Positions 9,991 through 21,537 of a DNA stretch of 64,000 nt are shown here, piece after piece (the stretch's first letter is position 1; each line of letters begins with the position of its first letter). Position numbers and translations under genes: made by a program. The notes beneath the pieces are model-generated. The model made no database searches. It saw nothing but the letters and a program-made list of their open reading frames with translations, and had not been told where the DNA came from. Source of the DNA: Rebecca billardiae RCC1528 (lineage: Eukaryota; Haptophyta); assembly GCA_965240325.2 (NCBI GenBank), contig OZ251229.1:2232001-2296000 (forward strand), written 5' to 3'.

Positions 9991-10504
9991 TTTAAAAATG
10001 GATGCTAAAGTTGACTTGAGTTCAGCAGCACTGGCCACTGCCTGAAGAGGCCACGAAAAGGTTCCGAGCTCGTCGCGCGTGGGATATTCTAGCGGCGGAA
10101 CCAGGGGTTAGGCCCCAGTAATTGGAAATTGAACTTCGTCGTTTGACGCAACGTGCCGTAGCTTTGGCGCCTTTGGAAGCCAAAGGACACGCCGTCGGCC
10201 ACGGATTGGTACAAAACCTGCCAGAAAGGGCGCAAGCGACGGCGACCGGCCGACGAATCAGGAGACCTCGGTCGTCAAGCCCGTGTCGTAAAATATCCGC
10301 CTCGAATCAGTCTGAACTATGCACGGCAGCGCAGTACGCGCAATAAGCGCTCGGTGATTATCATACCCAGCACCAAACGACAAGAGGAACTTGGAAAGCT
10401 GAGCCGTCAGCCGCCGAAGGCGCGAAAGCGCGCAGGGTCCGCAAAGGTGCCAGTCTTCGTGGTACCCCGGCAGCGTGCCTCTCGCAGCAATCGTCAACAC
10501 GGCG
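9991..10504. other. Intergenic, no gene seen
   Basis: About 0.5 kb between the LINE 5' end and the membrane-TIR gene. It should contain that gene's promoter and 5' UTR, and perhaps the last bases of the LINE 5' UTR. I see no TATA box or other identifiable site. Confidence 0.5.
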
Positions 10505-13170
10505 ATGGGCTGGCGGTCCGAACCCGTCTCACCGGAGCCCTCGCGCGCGAATCGTACGAGCCGGAGCGATCTCCCCGCTCGGGAGCGTCTCGCCGAGGCC
10601 CGCACGGCGGGGCGCCGACGGCAGTGGCGCATCCAGTGGCCGCCCGCGATCGTCGGCACGCTCCTGTTCTCCACGCGCGTCGTGTTCCCCATCTGGCAGC
10701 TCACGTCGGCCGACGACAGCGACGTGAGCGAGGACGTTGTTTTCGCCGCGCGTGCGTCCACCATCTTCACCGCACCCGCTGTCATCAGCTTGCTTCTTGT
10801 TCTCCTGCCCTCGCAGCCACGCGCCGTCAAGGCGGGCGCGAGCGCGGCTGTCGCCCTTGGTGTGCTCATGGTTGCCGCCGACGTCATCTCCTTCGCCAAC
10901 GCGCTCCGCGTGCTGTGCGACGAGCCGAGAGATTGTCTATACACCTACATTTGCGCCATCGCGAGCGCGACCTTTGCCATCTTCGGCTGCATCAGCGTCT
11001 TCACCTTTGTCGTCGTCGTGACTGCGCGTGCGCCGCTCAGCACGCGCGCGCTGCTCGATCAGCTGTGGCGCGCGGTCGGGCTGCTCATGCTCGCGCTCGC
11101 CGCGGCGAACGCGCTTGAGCTGTGCGTGCTGATCGTACTGCCACCAGCACTCGGCATCAACGTCCACCTCGCCTCACCGCGCGTCTTGGCCACGCACGGC
11201 GCCGGCATCGTGGTCGAGGTGCTCGCAGGCGCCGCCGCCCGCTGGAAGGGCTTTCCAGCGCATGTGCACTCGTGGCTGCTCTCGCGCGGACGGGCACTCG
11301 GCTCGGCGAGCGCGATGGCGGCGCTGATGGACGGCCGCACGCCCGAGCAGCTCCTCTTCGAGGCGAAGTCGCGGCTGCGCTACGTCACCATCGACCAGCT
11401 CTCACCGGGCGTGTTTGCGCGCCAGTGGCCGAGCGGAGACTTCACAGACCGGCCGGCTCTGAGCTGCGCTGAGGACGGGCTGAGCTCGCTCGAGCACGGG
11501 GCGAGCGCCGGGCAGGATGCGGGGCTCGCGAGGCCCGCCCGATTCGGGGAGATCGATGCGGTGCGCGCCGCGCTGGCGAGCGCACGCGGCTCGCCGGCTC
11601 CTCTCCCCCCCCTGCGCTCCCTCAGCCCACCCTGCGCGCGCGCGCGGGCGTGTGGCCTCGGCTGCGCGCGCCGCGCGCACGGCCTCACCGCGCTGCCCCA
11701 TCCCACACGCCGTCCAATGCGCGGCCCGCAGTTTGTCTCGCACTCGTGGTCAGACGACCCCGATCTCAAGTGCGCGCCGCGCCAGCGTTGATGCGGCGCG
11801 CGTGGCATGGCCTTGGCCAATGTGCGCGTGGCGCGCCCTTTCTCACACTCCACGCACCGCGCCACCCGCGCCGCGCGACGCGCCGCGCCGCCCGCGCGCG
11901 CGCGCGCGCAGATTCGCCGCCCTGGCGCACTGGTGCGCCACCTTCCGCACGAAGCACGGTGGGAGGCAAGCGAAGCTGTGGATCGACCGGTGCGCGCGGC
12001 GCGCGCTGCTCGCCCAGCGCGCGCGCCGAGCGAGTGCCCATGCCACGTCCGACGAAATGCCTGATGATGATGCACTACACTGTATCGCACTCGCCTCCGC
12101 GCGCGTGGCCGCTCGCCCGACCCGTGCGCTCCACCCGACCCACCCGCCGCGGCGCTGCGCCCGTCGCGACACGCTGGGGGTCGCGACCATGCAGCCTGTG
12201 CGTGGACCAGGCGGACCTTGGCTCCGATCTGCGCTGCCTGCCGGTCTTCCTCGCCGCGTGCAACACCGCGCTCTGCCTGTGCGGCCCGACCTACTTCACC
12301 CGCTTGTGGTGCGTGATGGAGCTGTTCATCTTTGTAACGATGGGCGGCTCGCCGACGCACATCCAGCTGCTGCCGCTCACCTGCAAGGTGGCCGGGGTGC
12401 CGCCGCCGTCGATTGCGGAGGCAAGCGCCGAGCTGCGCCGGCAGATCGACGCGTTCGACGCCGCCGAGGCGCGCTGCTCGCACGCGGAGGACCGCAAGCG
12501 GCTGATGCTCGTCCTCGAGGCGGCGCCCGGCTCAGTCGACGGCTTCAACGAGGAGGCGCGCGAGCTCATGCGCGTCTCGCTCTCCAACTCCGCGCGGCGG
12601 CACAGCGGCGAGCAGACGCCGCTCACGAGCTTGACGCCGAGCCGGCGGGTCTCGACCAACTCCAGCAGCCGGAGGAGCCGGCGCTCGTCGCGCTCGAGCG
12701 TGGTCTCAGCAGCGTCCGATGCAGACGAGGGGCTCGGAGGCAGCGTGAGCGCAAGCTTTGCCGCCGGCGGCTCGGGCTCGCGCGGCGCGGCGCACGACTC
12801 GATGGCGAGCGCGTCGACACCGACGGCCTCGGGGCAGCCGACGCCCCGCCGCGCCAGCAGCACCAGGCGTCCAGCACACGTGCTGCTCAGTCCCGACTCG
12901 CCCCGAGGCCCCACCGGCTCGCAGGCCCCGAGCGTGCGAGCAGGCCACGTTGTGCGCGGAATCTCTCCGCCAGAGGCGGCGACAGCGGCGGTGATCATGC
13001 CGGCGGGCCCAGCGCAGGGCCCATCGAGCCCAGCACCGAGCCCGCGAATGCTGGCACCCTCGCCGCCTTTATCGCCGCTGCTCGTGACGTCGATGTCGCC
13101 GCAGGCGTCGAACGAGTCGGCGGTGGGCGTGCCACCGATGCGGATGCTGCCCCCTGCCTTGTACGTCTGA
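10505..13170 (+). CDS. Polytopic membrane protein with spliced TIR-like (SHSW...VDQ...LWCVMELF) domain
   Basis: Four exons: 10505-11560, 11732-11769, 11912-11989 and 12195-13170, giving 715 aa. Every donor is GTGCGC and every acceptor CAG, and the phases agree. After a basic N-terminus there are about six hydrophobic segments (about residues 47-260). The three small joins then assemble FVSHSWSDDPDLKFAALAHW, FRTKHGGRQAKLWIDR, LCVDQADLGSDLRCLPVFL and GPTYFTRLWCVMELF. This is the TIR-like family with SHSW, C(I/V)DQ and LWCVxELF motifs that is frequent in protists. The remaining ~240 residues are Ser/Pro-rich and disordered. The ATG chosen is the first in frame; an in-frame GTG at 10475 is ignored. 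Family knowledge suggests signalling or NAD-linked activity, but the substrate is unknown and no catalytic Glu is assigned. Confidence 0.8.
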
Positions 13171-13355
13171 CGCACTCTGACTGTGCCGCAGGCGGAGCCG
13201 GGCCCGGGGTTGCGGGCCAGTCTGTGCGCCGGCGGCCGGCAATGGTATCATCATGATCACTCATATCAGAATCGTCACGACTCTCGTCTGATATTACAGC
13301 CCCCGGGGACTCGGCGCATCACTATATTATACTCGCGGTCTCAGTCGATAGACGA

Positions 13356-13358
<3 letters not shown>

Positions 13359-13425
<67 letters not shown>
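13359..13425. repeat. (TA)n microsatellite, left flank of TIR element
   Basis: An uninterrupted TA run ends exactly where the terminal inverted repeat begins. With the (TA)n at 15403-15480 it forms the two halves of what was probably one array split by an insertion. Confidence 0.95.
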
Positions 13426-13428
<3 letters not shown>

Positions 13429-15399
13429 TAAACTTTCTTCAGGAATGCGCACCAGAAAAAGCCTTAAGAATCCGCGCGGCCCAAGATGGGGTCGGCGGCC
13501 ACGACGGCGGTTATGCGCCCTCGCGCGCCTTCGAGCGGCTCGTGCGCGCCATGAAGTGCGCCAAACCATGCTCGCGACATGCTCGTTCGTCGACGCTGTT
13601 CGTTGGACGATCGCATGCCAGCCCACGCCGACGTCTGAGTGCGCCTCGCCGCGCACGGTACAGCTTTACGGTACACGGCACGATTCGGCCGCGAGCAGCC
13701 TCGTGCGCGCGACCGAGCCAGAGGTGGTCGCCGAGAGTAGCACGAGTGGCGGCACACGCGCGGGCCTGATCGTTGCCGAATATCTGACGCACCAATCGAC
13801 CTCGCCCAGCGCCATCTGCTCGTTTGCGCACGTGTCGGAAAGAATGAGCAGCTGCCTGCAAACGCCGAGCGCGCAGATGAGGCGTGGGCGAGCGAAGGGG
13901 CGGCGAGGGCCGGCGCGTGCGCGCGCGTAAATTCGAGCCTCCCCATACGCATCGAAACACACCGCGCTCGCTCGTCGAGCTGCGCACGGGTATCGGTGTG
14001 CGCGCGCCAACGCGGCGCGCCGTGCACGCGCCCGGCGAATGCACACCTGCTCGCGCGCGCACGCGCACGTGATGGACCGAGGAGGTCGCGCGAGCATGCG
14101 CGATGTGTCTGGATGGAGCACGTAGGAGGTGTAGGCTGCGCTCCGCGCGCGCTCCGCCACCGTGCACCGCGCTGTCCCTCGCCCGCGCGGTCGCTGCCGA
14201 GCCCGGATTCAAACGTGTGCGAGCCCGCAAGCGCACCTCCGAGCAGCAGTCGCAGCTATCGTGTCGAAGGCTTGGCGAGAGGCAGATGTGCATGGCAAGT
14301 CGCGCAATGGGGTTGCCCATCACGCGCACACACTCGCGCACGCTCGCCGCACCACCTCGTCGCGCCCACGTGCAGCGCGCGGGGCGCGCTTCGCGCCCGG
14401 AGCAGCTGCCGAGCGGCTGCTGCGCGCGGCGCGCGCGGCGAGTAGGGCTCAGCCAATGGTCCGAGGACGAGCCTGCCGAGCGTCGTGCGTGGCGCGCGCG
14501 GACCTAGTACAACGCCGCGTACCACTCGCTGCCACCATAGGGCCCGTACCGGCGAGCTGTGGCCGCCGCAGACACCAAAAAGCAGCCCAACGGTCAGCGC
14601 GCGACAGCCGACGAGCGCGTGACGCGCGCGTCCACCACCGTGATGAGCACGGACGAGCGCGCGCGCCCGTGTCGTAGCTCAGATGGGGTCCCCCGATCGC
14701 ACGCACCACCGCGCTGCCACGCCTTCGACCATCTTGTGTCACCACGCGGGCACACGCCGGGCAGGCGGCGGGGCAGCCCGCTCGGCAAACGGTCAGCGCG
14801 CAGCGAGGATGGAGTCCGGCGAGGGGCGACCGGAGTGTCCGGCGCGACGGAGGTGGTCCACGCCGTGGTCGCCGACGCGTTCCTCACCACCTCCGAGGCC
14901 GTGGTGGCCGCCCGGGAGAAGGAATGCTCCCAGTCGCACCCTTTGCAGTGCTCCTTTGCGCGTGCACGCAACGGCGAGGAGCGGAAGCGTTAGAGGGAAC
15001 TTCCTGTGCAGTTCAGGCGTTCTTTCCCCAAAATGTAGAATGCGCGGAGAAGTTCCCTCTAACGATTTTTGTGTGCAGCCGTGCCGCGCGCGCGAGGAAG
15101 GCCACATGCGGCTCCTTGCACATCTGCTGCAGATCGGCTCGTGCTCGGCGAGCGCGGCGAGGAGGAAGGTGCGCGCTCGCGAGCTGGCGCACCTGGGAGT
15201 GCTCTCGGCCTCTGATCAGGAAGAGCGGGTCGATCTGCCCGCAGCTCGTCGCACGATCGCGAGAGCGCACGTGCGGTCGACGAGGAAGAAGGCCCGCATC
15301 GTGGCGTTTCCGCCAGTGGCGGGCCGGCTCGAGATTTGACGGCGAAACTCCAGCGGATTCTTAAGGCTTTTTCTGGTGCGCATTCCTGAAGAAAGTTTA

Positions 15400-15402
<3 letters not shown>
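13426..15402. mobile_element. DNA transposon-like element with perfect 50-bp terminal inverted repeats
   Basis: The first 50 bases (13426-13475, beginning GATTAAACTTTCTTCAGG) are the exact reverse complement of the last 50 (15353-15402). Both ends are flanked by (TA)n arrays, consistent with insertion into TA and a TA target-site duplication, as in Tc1/mariner-like elements. The 1.98-kb interior is GC-rich. It has long open frames on both strands, but they are Arg/Ala-rich and show no DDE/D transposase motif, so the element looks non-autonomous. A 16-bp hairpin repeat sits inside at 14988-15064. The superfamily is inferred from the TA flank only. Confidence 0.8.
14988..15064. repeat. Nested 16-bp inverted repeat (hairpin)
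   Basis: CGTTAGAGGGAACTTC at 14988-15003 is perfectly reverse-complementary to 15049-15064, with a 45-base spacer. It may be a miniature insertion within the larger element or a structured RNA segment. Confidence 0.8.

Positions 15403-15480
<78 letters not shown>
15403..15480. repeat. (TA)n microsatellite, right flank of TIR element
   Basis: Pure TA run directly after the right terminal inverted repeat. Confidence 0.95.
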
Positions 15481-15482
<2 letters not shown>

Positions 15483-15736
15483 TCCGCTCGGCGATGGAGT
15501 GATGGGCGACTCTACGAGGGGGGGGGGACGACGGCGAGGAGCGCTGATCCTGGTGTTTGTCTCTGCTGCTCGATCTGCCGCTACAGCTTGCTGACTCTGA
15601 CGCCTGCCCGTTTAGCATACCACGTCGTTAATATATACAGCACACACGCACACCGACATGTCGACATGACACACACGCACACTCACCGCCACACACACGA
15701 CACACACTCACACACACGACACATATATATATACAT

Positions 15737-15768
<32 letters not shown>

Positions 15769-16038
15769 CACTTACATAAGCCGCGTATAGCATTGAGTGG
15801 CGTACTTGCTCTCGGTCGCCGCTCGGCAGCTGCCAGCTGGCCCTCGGACCACCGCCGCCACGGTATGATAGGCGGGTATGTGGCCGCGAAGTTCGCCGGA
15901 AGTGCCGAGGGTCGTGTGCTGCCGTTGTCAGATGGCGGATGATCTCGGATTGCTCCGCGCCATGGAGAGCCAGGTCTTCGGCCAGTCCACGAGGCACGCC
16001 GCACCTGCTAGATTTGCGCAAACACTGATCCTCTGAGC
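15481..16038. other. Intergenic with mixed microsatellites
   Basis: Contains CACA/TATA-type microsatellite around 15660-15770. It also has a segment (15560-15635) ending in ACCACGTCGTTAA that is partly the reverse complement of 30855-30920, so it belongs to a dispersed repeat family. No gene seen. Confidence 0.6.
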
Positions 16039-16422
16039 TCAGCTGCATGCGCGGCCGCCGTGCCTCGCCTCAATCTGCATGCCGTAGCTGAGCGTGAGAT
16101 CGACCTTGTCGCCCTGCGGGTAGTACTTTGCGTGGTGGAGCTCGAGGCCAGTGTTGGGCTCGATGAAATCGATGTCCGACGCCTCCCAGTACTCGGAGTC
16201 GAAGGGCCAAAAGCCCGAGCTGTTTTCGTGCGTGAGATCAATATGCACCGGAAGCAGCTCGGGCGCGACGATCGATTCGTTGGTGTCACCGCTCACGATG
16301 CGCGTCACGGCCAAGCTCGCGTTGTGCCCCTCGCACGACAGCGCTCGCAGGCAGAAGTCGATGCCGGCATCCGTCACGAACGATCTGCGATCGCCCCGCG
16401 CCGGCAGCATTTCGCACGACAT
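16039..16422 (-). CDS. Hypothetical protein, 127 aa, possibly a partial gene
   Basis: Starts at an ATG at 16422 and reads MSCEMLPARGDRRSFVTDAG. The composition is balanced (Asp, Glu, Tyr, Phe, His, Asn), unlike the Arg/Ala-rich shadow frames nearby, with the acidic aromatic stretch GFWPFDSEYWEASDIDFIE. I do not recognise a family. It may be a short gene or one exon of a longer one. The upstream region that would hold its promoter is only about 270 bp from the coiled-coil gene, which lies divergently. Confidence 0.4.
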   Translation of the reverse strand: MSCEMLPARGDRRSFVTDAGIDFCLRALSCEGHNASLAVTRIVSGDTNESIVAPELLPVHIDLTHENSSGFWPFDSEYWEASDIDFIEPNTGLELHHAKYYPQGDKVDLTLSYGMQIEARHGGRACS

Positions 16423-16693
16423 CGCGTGGCCGCCACCTAGCTAGCGGAAGAGCCGCCGGTTTTACCGACCGCGCGCCCGGGCGATGACGACAGAAATCCC
16501 TAGAAAGAAATGCATGCCGCATATGTCGCCCAGGTCGCGGCAGCTCTTGACTAAATCCTACGGTATCACTAAAATGATCCAGTTGTGCGCCCGAAAAACC
16601 CGCAGTAGAGAAATCAGGCGGAATACATTATTGCTGACGCGATCATATTCAAATAATAAAATCGGTCTCAGCCGGTCGGTTTGCGGTTTCAGC

Positions 16694-17662
16694 ATGCCGC
16701 CGCCTCGCTCGTCGAAGAGCGCCGTGCTGCTGCAGCAGGCGAATGCGGGTGTGGGCGGGGAGTACGCGTACCCCACGCGGAGCGTCCCTCGGAATGGCTC
16801 AACGAGCCGACTACGAGAGATGGTCGCCAGCTCGCGCGTGGAGCTCTCCGACGAGATCGACGACGAGCAGAAAAACATGGCATACCTCGCGCGCACGGCG
16901 ACCGAAAACATCCTGGCGCTGGAGAAGGTGGTGAACGAGCAGGAGATGCAGCTGGAGGAGCGCAAGAAGGAGATCGCGACGCTTCAGCGCAACTACGAGA
17001 CGCTCTCGCGCATCAGGCAAGGCGACAGCAAGGAGCTCGCCATGCTGCGCGCGCAGCGGCAGCAGGAGGGCGACGAGATGGCGCGGCTGCGCGAGCTGCT
17101 CGGCCAGGAGCGGGCGGAGAAAACGGCACTCGAGGCTAAGCTCGCCGAGAGCGAGGCGGCGATGGCGCAGGTCACCGAGCTCAGACTGCAGGTCGGGGCC
17201 GCCGAGCGCAAGGCTGCGCAGGCGAGCGCAGCCGCGGACGCGGCGCACATCCAGGCGGCAGACCTGAAGGAGTCGAACAAGGGCCTGCGCCTGACCGCCG
17301 AGCGGCTGGCGCGCGTGCACGCGGAGCAGGCGGACAAGCTGCGGCAAACAACCGAGCAGCGCGCGAAGGCAGAGCGTGAGCACGAGGCGCTGCAGCAGGA
17401 GCTGGGCGCGGCGCACAATAAGCTCGCGCAGCAGGAGAAGCAGCTACGCACCTTCCTCGACTTCAACGCGACAATGGAGCACGACCTCCGGCAGGCGCTC
17501 GCAAAGGTCGCCGACCTGGAAAAGCAGTGCCGCGAGCTCGAGTTCGAGAAGCAGACCGTCGAGGCGTACTACACGGCGAAGCACCAGGAGATGCAGGCGC
17601 AGTTCCAGGCGCTGCTACACAGCTCGACGGGCGGGCTCGTCGGGGATACCAGCAACGGATGA
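16694..17662 (+). CDS. Coiled-coil protein, 322 aa
   Basis: The chosen ATG (MPPPRSSKSAVLLQQ) is preferred over in-frame upstream starts because the upstream sequence is lower in GC and not protein-like. A short disordered N-terminus (1-40) is followed by nearly continuous heptad-type sequence rich in Glu, Lys, Gln, Leu and Ala from about residue 55 to 305, for example KKEIATLQRNYETLSRIR and RLRELLGQERAEKTALEAK. The C-terminus is short and Gly/Ser-rich. No intron is needed. The fold suggests a cytoskeletal or ciliary structural protein, but there is no family-specific motif. Confidence 0.75.
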   Translation: MPPPRSSKSAVLLQQANAGVGGEYAYPTRSVPRNGSTSRLREMVASSRVELSDEIDDEQKNMAYLARTATENILALEKVVNEQEMQLEERKKEIATLQRNYETLSRIRQGDSKELAMLRAQRQQEGDEMARLRELLGQERAEKTALEAKLAESEAAMAQVTELRLQVGAAERKAAQASAAADAAHIQAADLKESNKGLRLTAERLARVHAEQADKLRQTTEQRAKAEREHEALQQELGAAHNKLAQQEKQLRTFLDFNATMEHDLRQALAKVADLEKQCRELEFEKQTVEAYYTAKHQEMQAQFQALLHSSTGGLVGDTSNG

Positions 17663-17778
17663 CGATCGGACAGAGGACGAGGTGCCGCAGCGACGGCCAG
17701 TCAATAGTCATCACAACTGTGATCATGCCGGCATAAATCATGATGCGCCACTGACGATGCGACATCATATCATCATAT

Positions 17779-17779
<1 letters not shown>

Positions 17780-17815
<36 letters not shown>
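17780..17815. repeat. (TA)n microsatellite
   Basis: Short AT/TA run in the gap between two convergent genes; nothing else is seen in 17663-18089. Confidence 0.9.
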
Positions 17816-17818
<3 letters not shown>

Positions 17819-18089
17819 GTTACATTTTTATATTGAGGATCGGACTGGCGGCATATAGTAGTTCGATAGTCCGCACCGGTGCATGGGGGCTCTGTACTGG
17901 CGGACTGTAGCCAGACCGTCGGCAGACTCCGACTAGACTCATCGAACCGAGCGGTCATGTCCGGACACTGCCGCTGTCACTGGGTCTGGGAGACTGGGAC
18001 CGTCGCGCGTTGGTCAGGACTCCCGACCCCGAGTGTCATCAAGCGGCTGCCCCGGACTGCAAATCATCCTGACCTCCTCCTCCTCAGAC

Positions 18090-19464
18090 TCAGAGCAGCG
18101 AGAGCTGGATTTCGCCCGGGCCCGAGTAGTCGCGCCGCGGGTGGAAGTCCTTCACGGCGTCCTCCGCGTTCTCGGCGCGGGCAAAGACAATCATCCCCGT
18201 GCCTGCGCGGCGCACGGGCGGCGGAGGGCGCCAGAGCGCGTCCGGCGCCGATTGCTCTCCGCTCAGCGCGCGCGAGGGAGAGAGTGGCGTGGGGGCGGCG
18301 CCGCCGCGGCGCGCTGCGTGCGCGCCGCGCGCCGCACCTGGTCCGTCCAGGCCTGCATGCACGACCTCGCCGTATCGGCTCTGCAGCCGCTCGACCAGCT
18401 CGCGGGGGATGTCGTGGGCGTTTCGCTCGAGCCCAGTGACACGCACGCGGCCGGGGCGGTCGCGGCCGCCCGCGCCTGCGCCGGGCCCGCCCATCATGGC
18501 CGGGTTCATCCAGCCGCCCATGCCTGGCCCCATGCCCATGCCCATGCCCGCGGGCCCCATCGGCCCGCCCATGCCCATGTGACCCATGCCCATGTGACCC
18601 ATGTTCCGCATCATCATGGCTGCCGCCATCTGCTGCTGCGGGCCGGCAGGCCCCCCCCACCGCCCGGGCATGGGCCCGCCAAAGCCGCCGCCCCAGCCCC
18701 CAAAGCCTGCCCCGCCGAACCCCGGCCCGTCGCGGCCGCCCCAGCCGCCGCCGCCGCCGCCGAAGCCGCCGCCGCCGCCGCCGCGCCCGGCGCCTCTCTG
18801 CGCGCGCGCACGCGTGACGCGGGTGCGGGCGGGGGCGGTGCCGCGTGCCGAGTGCCGCGCTGATGAGCGCCGCGCGCCGCGCCGTGGGCGAGAGACGGGT
18901 CGTCATCGGTCGCACCGCGCACCGCGGCGCGCTCACCCGCTCGTCCCGAAACGCATGTTCCTCGATAATGTCCTTCGCGCGCGCGCAGCCGTGTGCGCTT
19001 CCACTGAGCGTGATGCGGCTGGGCACGCGGGGCCAGCGGGCGGCGCGGCGCAGGCACGCGCGAGACGCGCGCGCGCGGAGGCGGGCGGCGGGGCGTGAGC
19101 GCGCAAGGCGGCGCTAGCAGCGTGCGTGTGCGTCGGCGCAGACTCCGCAACGTGCCCGCGCAGCAGCGGCGCGCGATGCGCGCGCGTCTGTGCTCGCGCA
19201 CAGCAGGCCAGCCCTCCGCTCGTCTCGCGCGGCGCCCGACCGCCCTCCCGGCGTGCGGTTGGGCGGCGCGCGAGTCGAGCGCGGCCATCGAGCGCCCACG
19301 GCGGCGCGCGCGTACCGACGCTCGTCCGGCCCGTGCAGTCTCTCGTCTTTGTTCACCTTGACGCGCACCGCACAGTCGCGCTCGATGCCGGCGACCGTCG
19401 CGCCCTTGTTCCCGATCACGTGCTTGACCAGCCGGTCCGGGATGTAAATGTCCATTGTCGTCTG

Positions 19465-19496
<32 letters not shown>

Positions 19497-19520
19497 TGCC
19501 GCCGCCACCGCTGGTGCGGC

Positions 19521-19556
<36 letters not shown>

Positions 19557-20137
19557 TGCCGCCGCCGCCGCCACTGCCGCCGCTGCCGCCCGGTCCCCAC
19601 GCCGTGCGCCACTCGTCGAGCTTCTCGAGCAGCATGCGCCGCGCGCGCTCGCACCCCTCGGGCACGCCCGACACCGCCACGCCGGGCGGCGAGTGGTCGC
19701 GCATCACTCGGATGCGCACGTGGCACTCGTGCTCGACGACAGATATGGACGCGCCCGCGCGGCCAATGATGAACCCGAGCGCTTCGCGAGGAATCTCGAC
19801 AAATCTGTCGGAGTCGTTGTCGAGGCCGACGGCGGCGGCGCCCGGCTCCGCGCCGTCGGTCGCCTGCCACTCCTCGATCTTCGCGTACACCAGCTGCCGC
19901 GCGCGCTCGCAGTCCGCCGGGTCGCCGTTGATGACGACGCGCGGAGGGTGCTCCCTGTGCACGCGGATGCGCACACCCGCCTCGCGCTCAATCGAGTTGA
20001 CCACTGTGCCCTGCCGGCCGATGATGAAGCCGAGAGCCTCGGGCGGCTGCACGGGGAAGCTGAACGGCTCGTCGGCCGAGCCCGCGCCGCTCGCGCCGGA
20101 GTCGCGCTCTGCGCCGCCCTCGCTGCCGCCGCCGCGC

Positions 20138-20186
<49 letters not shown>

Positions 20187-20935
20187 CGGAGTCGCGCCGT
20201 TCTGAGCCGAAGCGATCGCGCCGGCTGCCGCCATCGCTGCCACCGTCGTCGTCGTCATCGTCGTCGGCGGCGGCGCGGCGCTCGCGCCGGCGCTCGTCGC
20301 GATCGCGCTGATCGCCGTCACCGTCATGCTCGCGCCCTCGCCCGCGCTCGCCGTCTCGCTCAGCGTCGCGATCGCGCCCGCCGTCACGCCCGCCGCCGCC
20401 GCCGCCGCCACCGCCGCCGGCTCCAAAAGTCTCGTTGAAGTCCTGCACGCGCTTGTTGATCAGCTCCTTGGCGCGCTCGATCTGGTCGCGCCGGCCGGTG
20501 AGCACGACGACGCGCATCAGCTGCCCGTCCACCATCTCGTCCGCGCCGCCCGCGATGTTGATCCGACAGCCGGAGTCGCTCTGCAAGATGTCGACCGCTG
20601 AGCCGCGCGCGCCAATCAGGAACCCGGTGGACGGGGTGGGCACGTGAATCGTCTCGTTGATCGGGCCGGCGCTGGGCTTGTCCACCGACGACTTGCCCTC
20701 GGTGCGCCACTGCTCCACACACTCGAACACCATCCTGCGCGCCGCCGCCACCGCCTGCTCCGAGCCGCTCAGCGACACGAGCCGCTCGCCAGGCGGGTCC
20801 TCATCGCGAGCGATGTTGATGCGGGCGCCCGAGTCTGCCTGCATCTCCTTGATGCGCGCGCCGCGGTTGCCCATGATGATGCCGACGGCGTCGGCGGGCA
20901 CGTGGAAGCTCACCTTGCCGCCGCCGCCGCTGCCG

Positions 20936-20966
<31 letters not shown>

Positions 20967-21537
20967 CGCAGCTGCCACAGCCGCCGCCGCCGCCGCCGCC
21001 GCCGCAGGCGCCCATGCCGCCGCCGCCGCCGCCGCCCGAGACGAGCTGCTGCGCGAGGAGCATCTGCGCCTGCTGGTACTGCATGAGCTGCTGCACCTTG
21101 AAGGTGCGGTACTGCTCGGCCATCGCCTCGACGGGCGGCAGCGACTGGCCCTGCGCCCTGAACCCGGTCTCGATGTGCTGCCGAAACTGCTGGAACTCTG
21201 GAGCCATTTGAAGCTGCGCGACCGGTAAGCTCTGCAGCTGCTGGATGGCGGCGGCGCTCTGCGCGGCCGAGGCGGTGCACGCGGCGGCACAGGCGGCGCG
21301 CTCTGCGTCGCTCGCCCCCGAGCCGCCCGTCCTGCGCTGCACGTCCCCCATCGCGCGCGTGAGCGTTGCCTGTAGCTCGCCACCGGCCGCGCCGCCGCCG
21401 CTCGCCGTCGCGCGCGCGATCACAGAGGCGAGCGGCGCCTGCTGCTGATCTGTCGCCGACTGCGCGGCCAGCGCCTGCTCTGGGCGGAGGGCATCGCCGC
21501 CCTCGCCCTTGTGACGCTTCGACGCCGGCCCGTCCAT
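18090..21537 (-). CDS. RNA-binding protein with five KH domains and a C-terminal RRM
   Basis: Four exons (21537-19316, 19018-18937, 18797-18338, 18202-18090) give 958 aa; donors are GTACGC, GTGAGC and GTGCGG. Five type-I KH domains carry the GxxG loops GNRG, GARG, GRQG, GRAG and GNKG. KH5 is completed only after intron 1 (RITLSGSAHGCARAKDIIEE). The KH domains are separated by polyglycine spacers and an Arg/Asp-rich tract. Exon 3 supplies an RGG/FGG segment, a Met/Gly-rich run and the start of an RRM (RVRVTGLERNAHDIPRELV). Exon 4 completes it (GMIVFARAENAEDAVKDF). The domain set recalls FUBP/KSRP and PCBP proteins, so single-stranded nucleic-acid binding in mRNA control is likely. The start lies 216 bp from the divergent Rab gene. 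Confidence 0.85.

Noticed and set aside
13511-14341. 276-aa minus-strand frame inside the TIR element as a transposase
   Set aside because: Arg/Ala/His-rich with no catalytic DDE/D spacing or helix-turn-helix; compatible with chance at this GC.
19448-20311. Long Pro/Arg-rich plus-strand frames opposite the KH gene
   Set aside because: They are antisense shadows of polyglycine GGC codons; the minus strand has clear KH domains.
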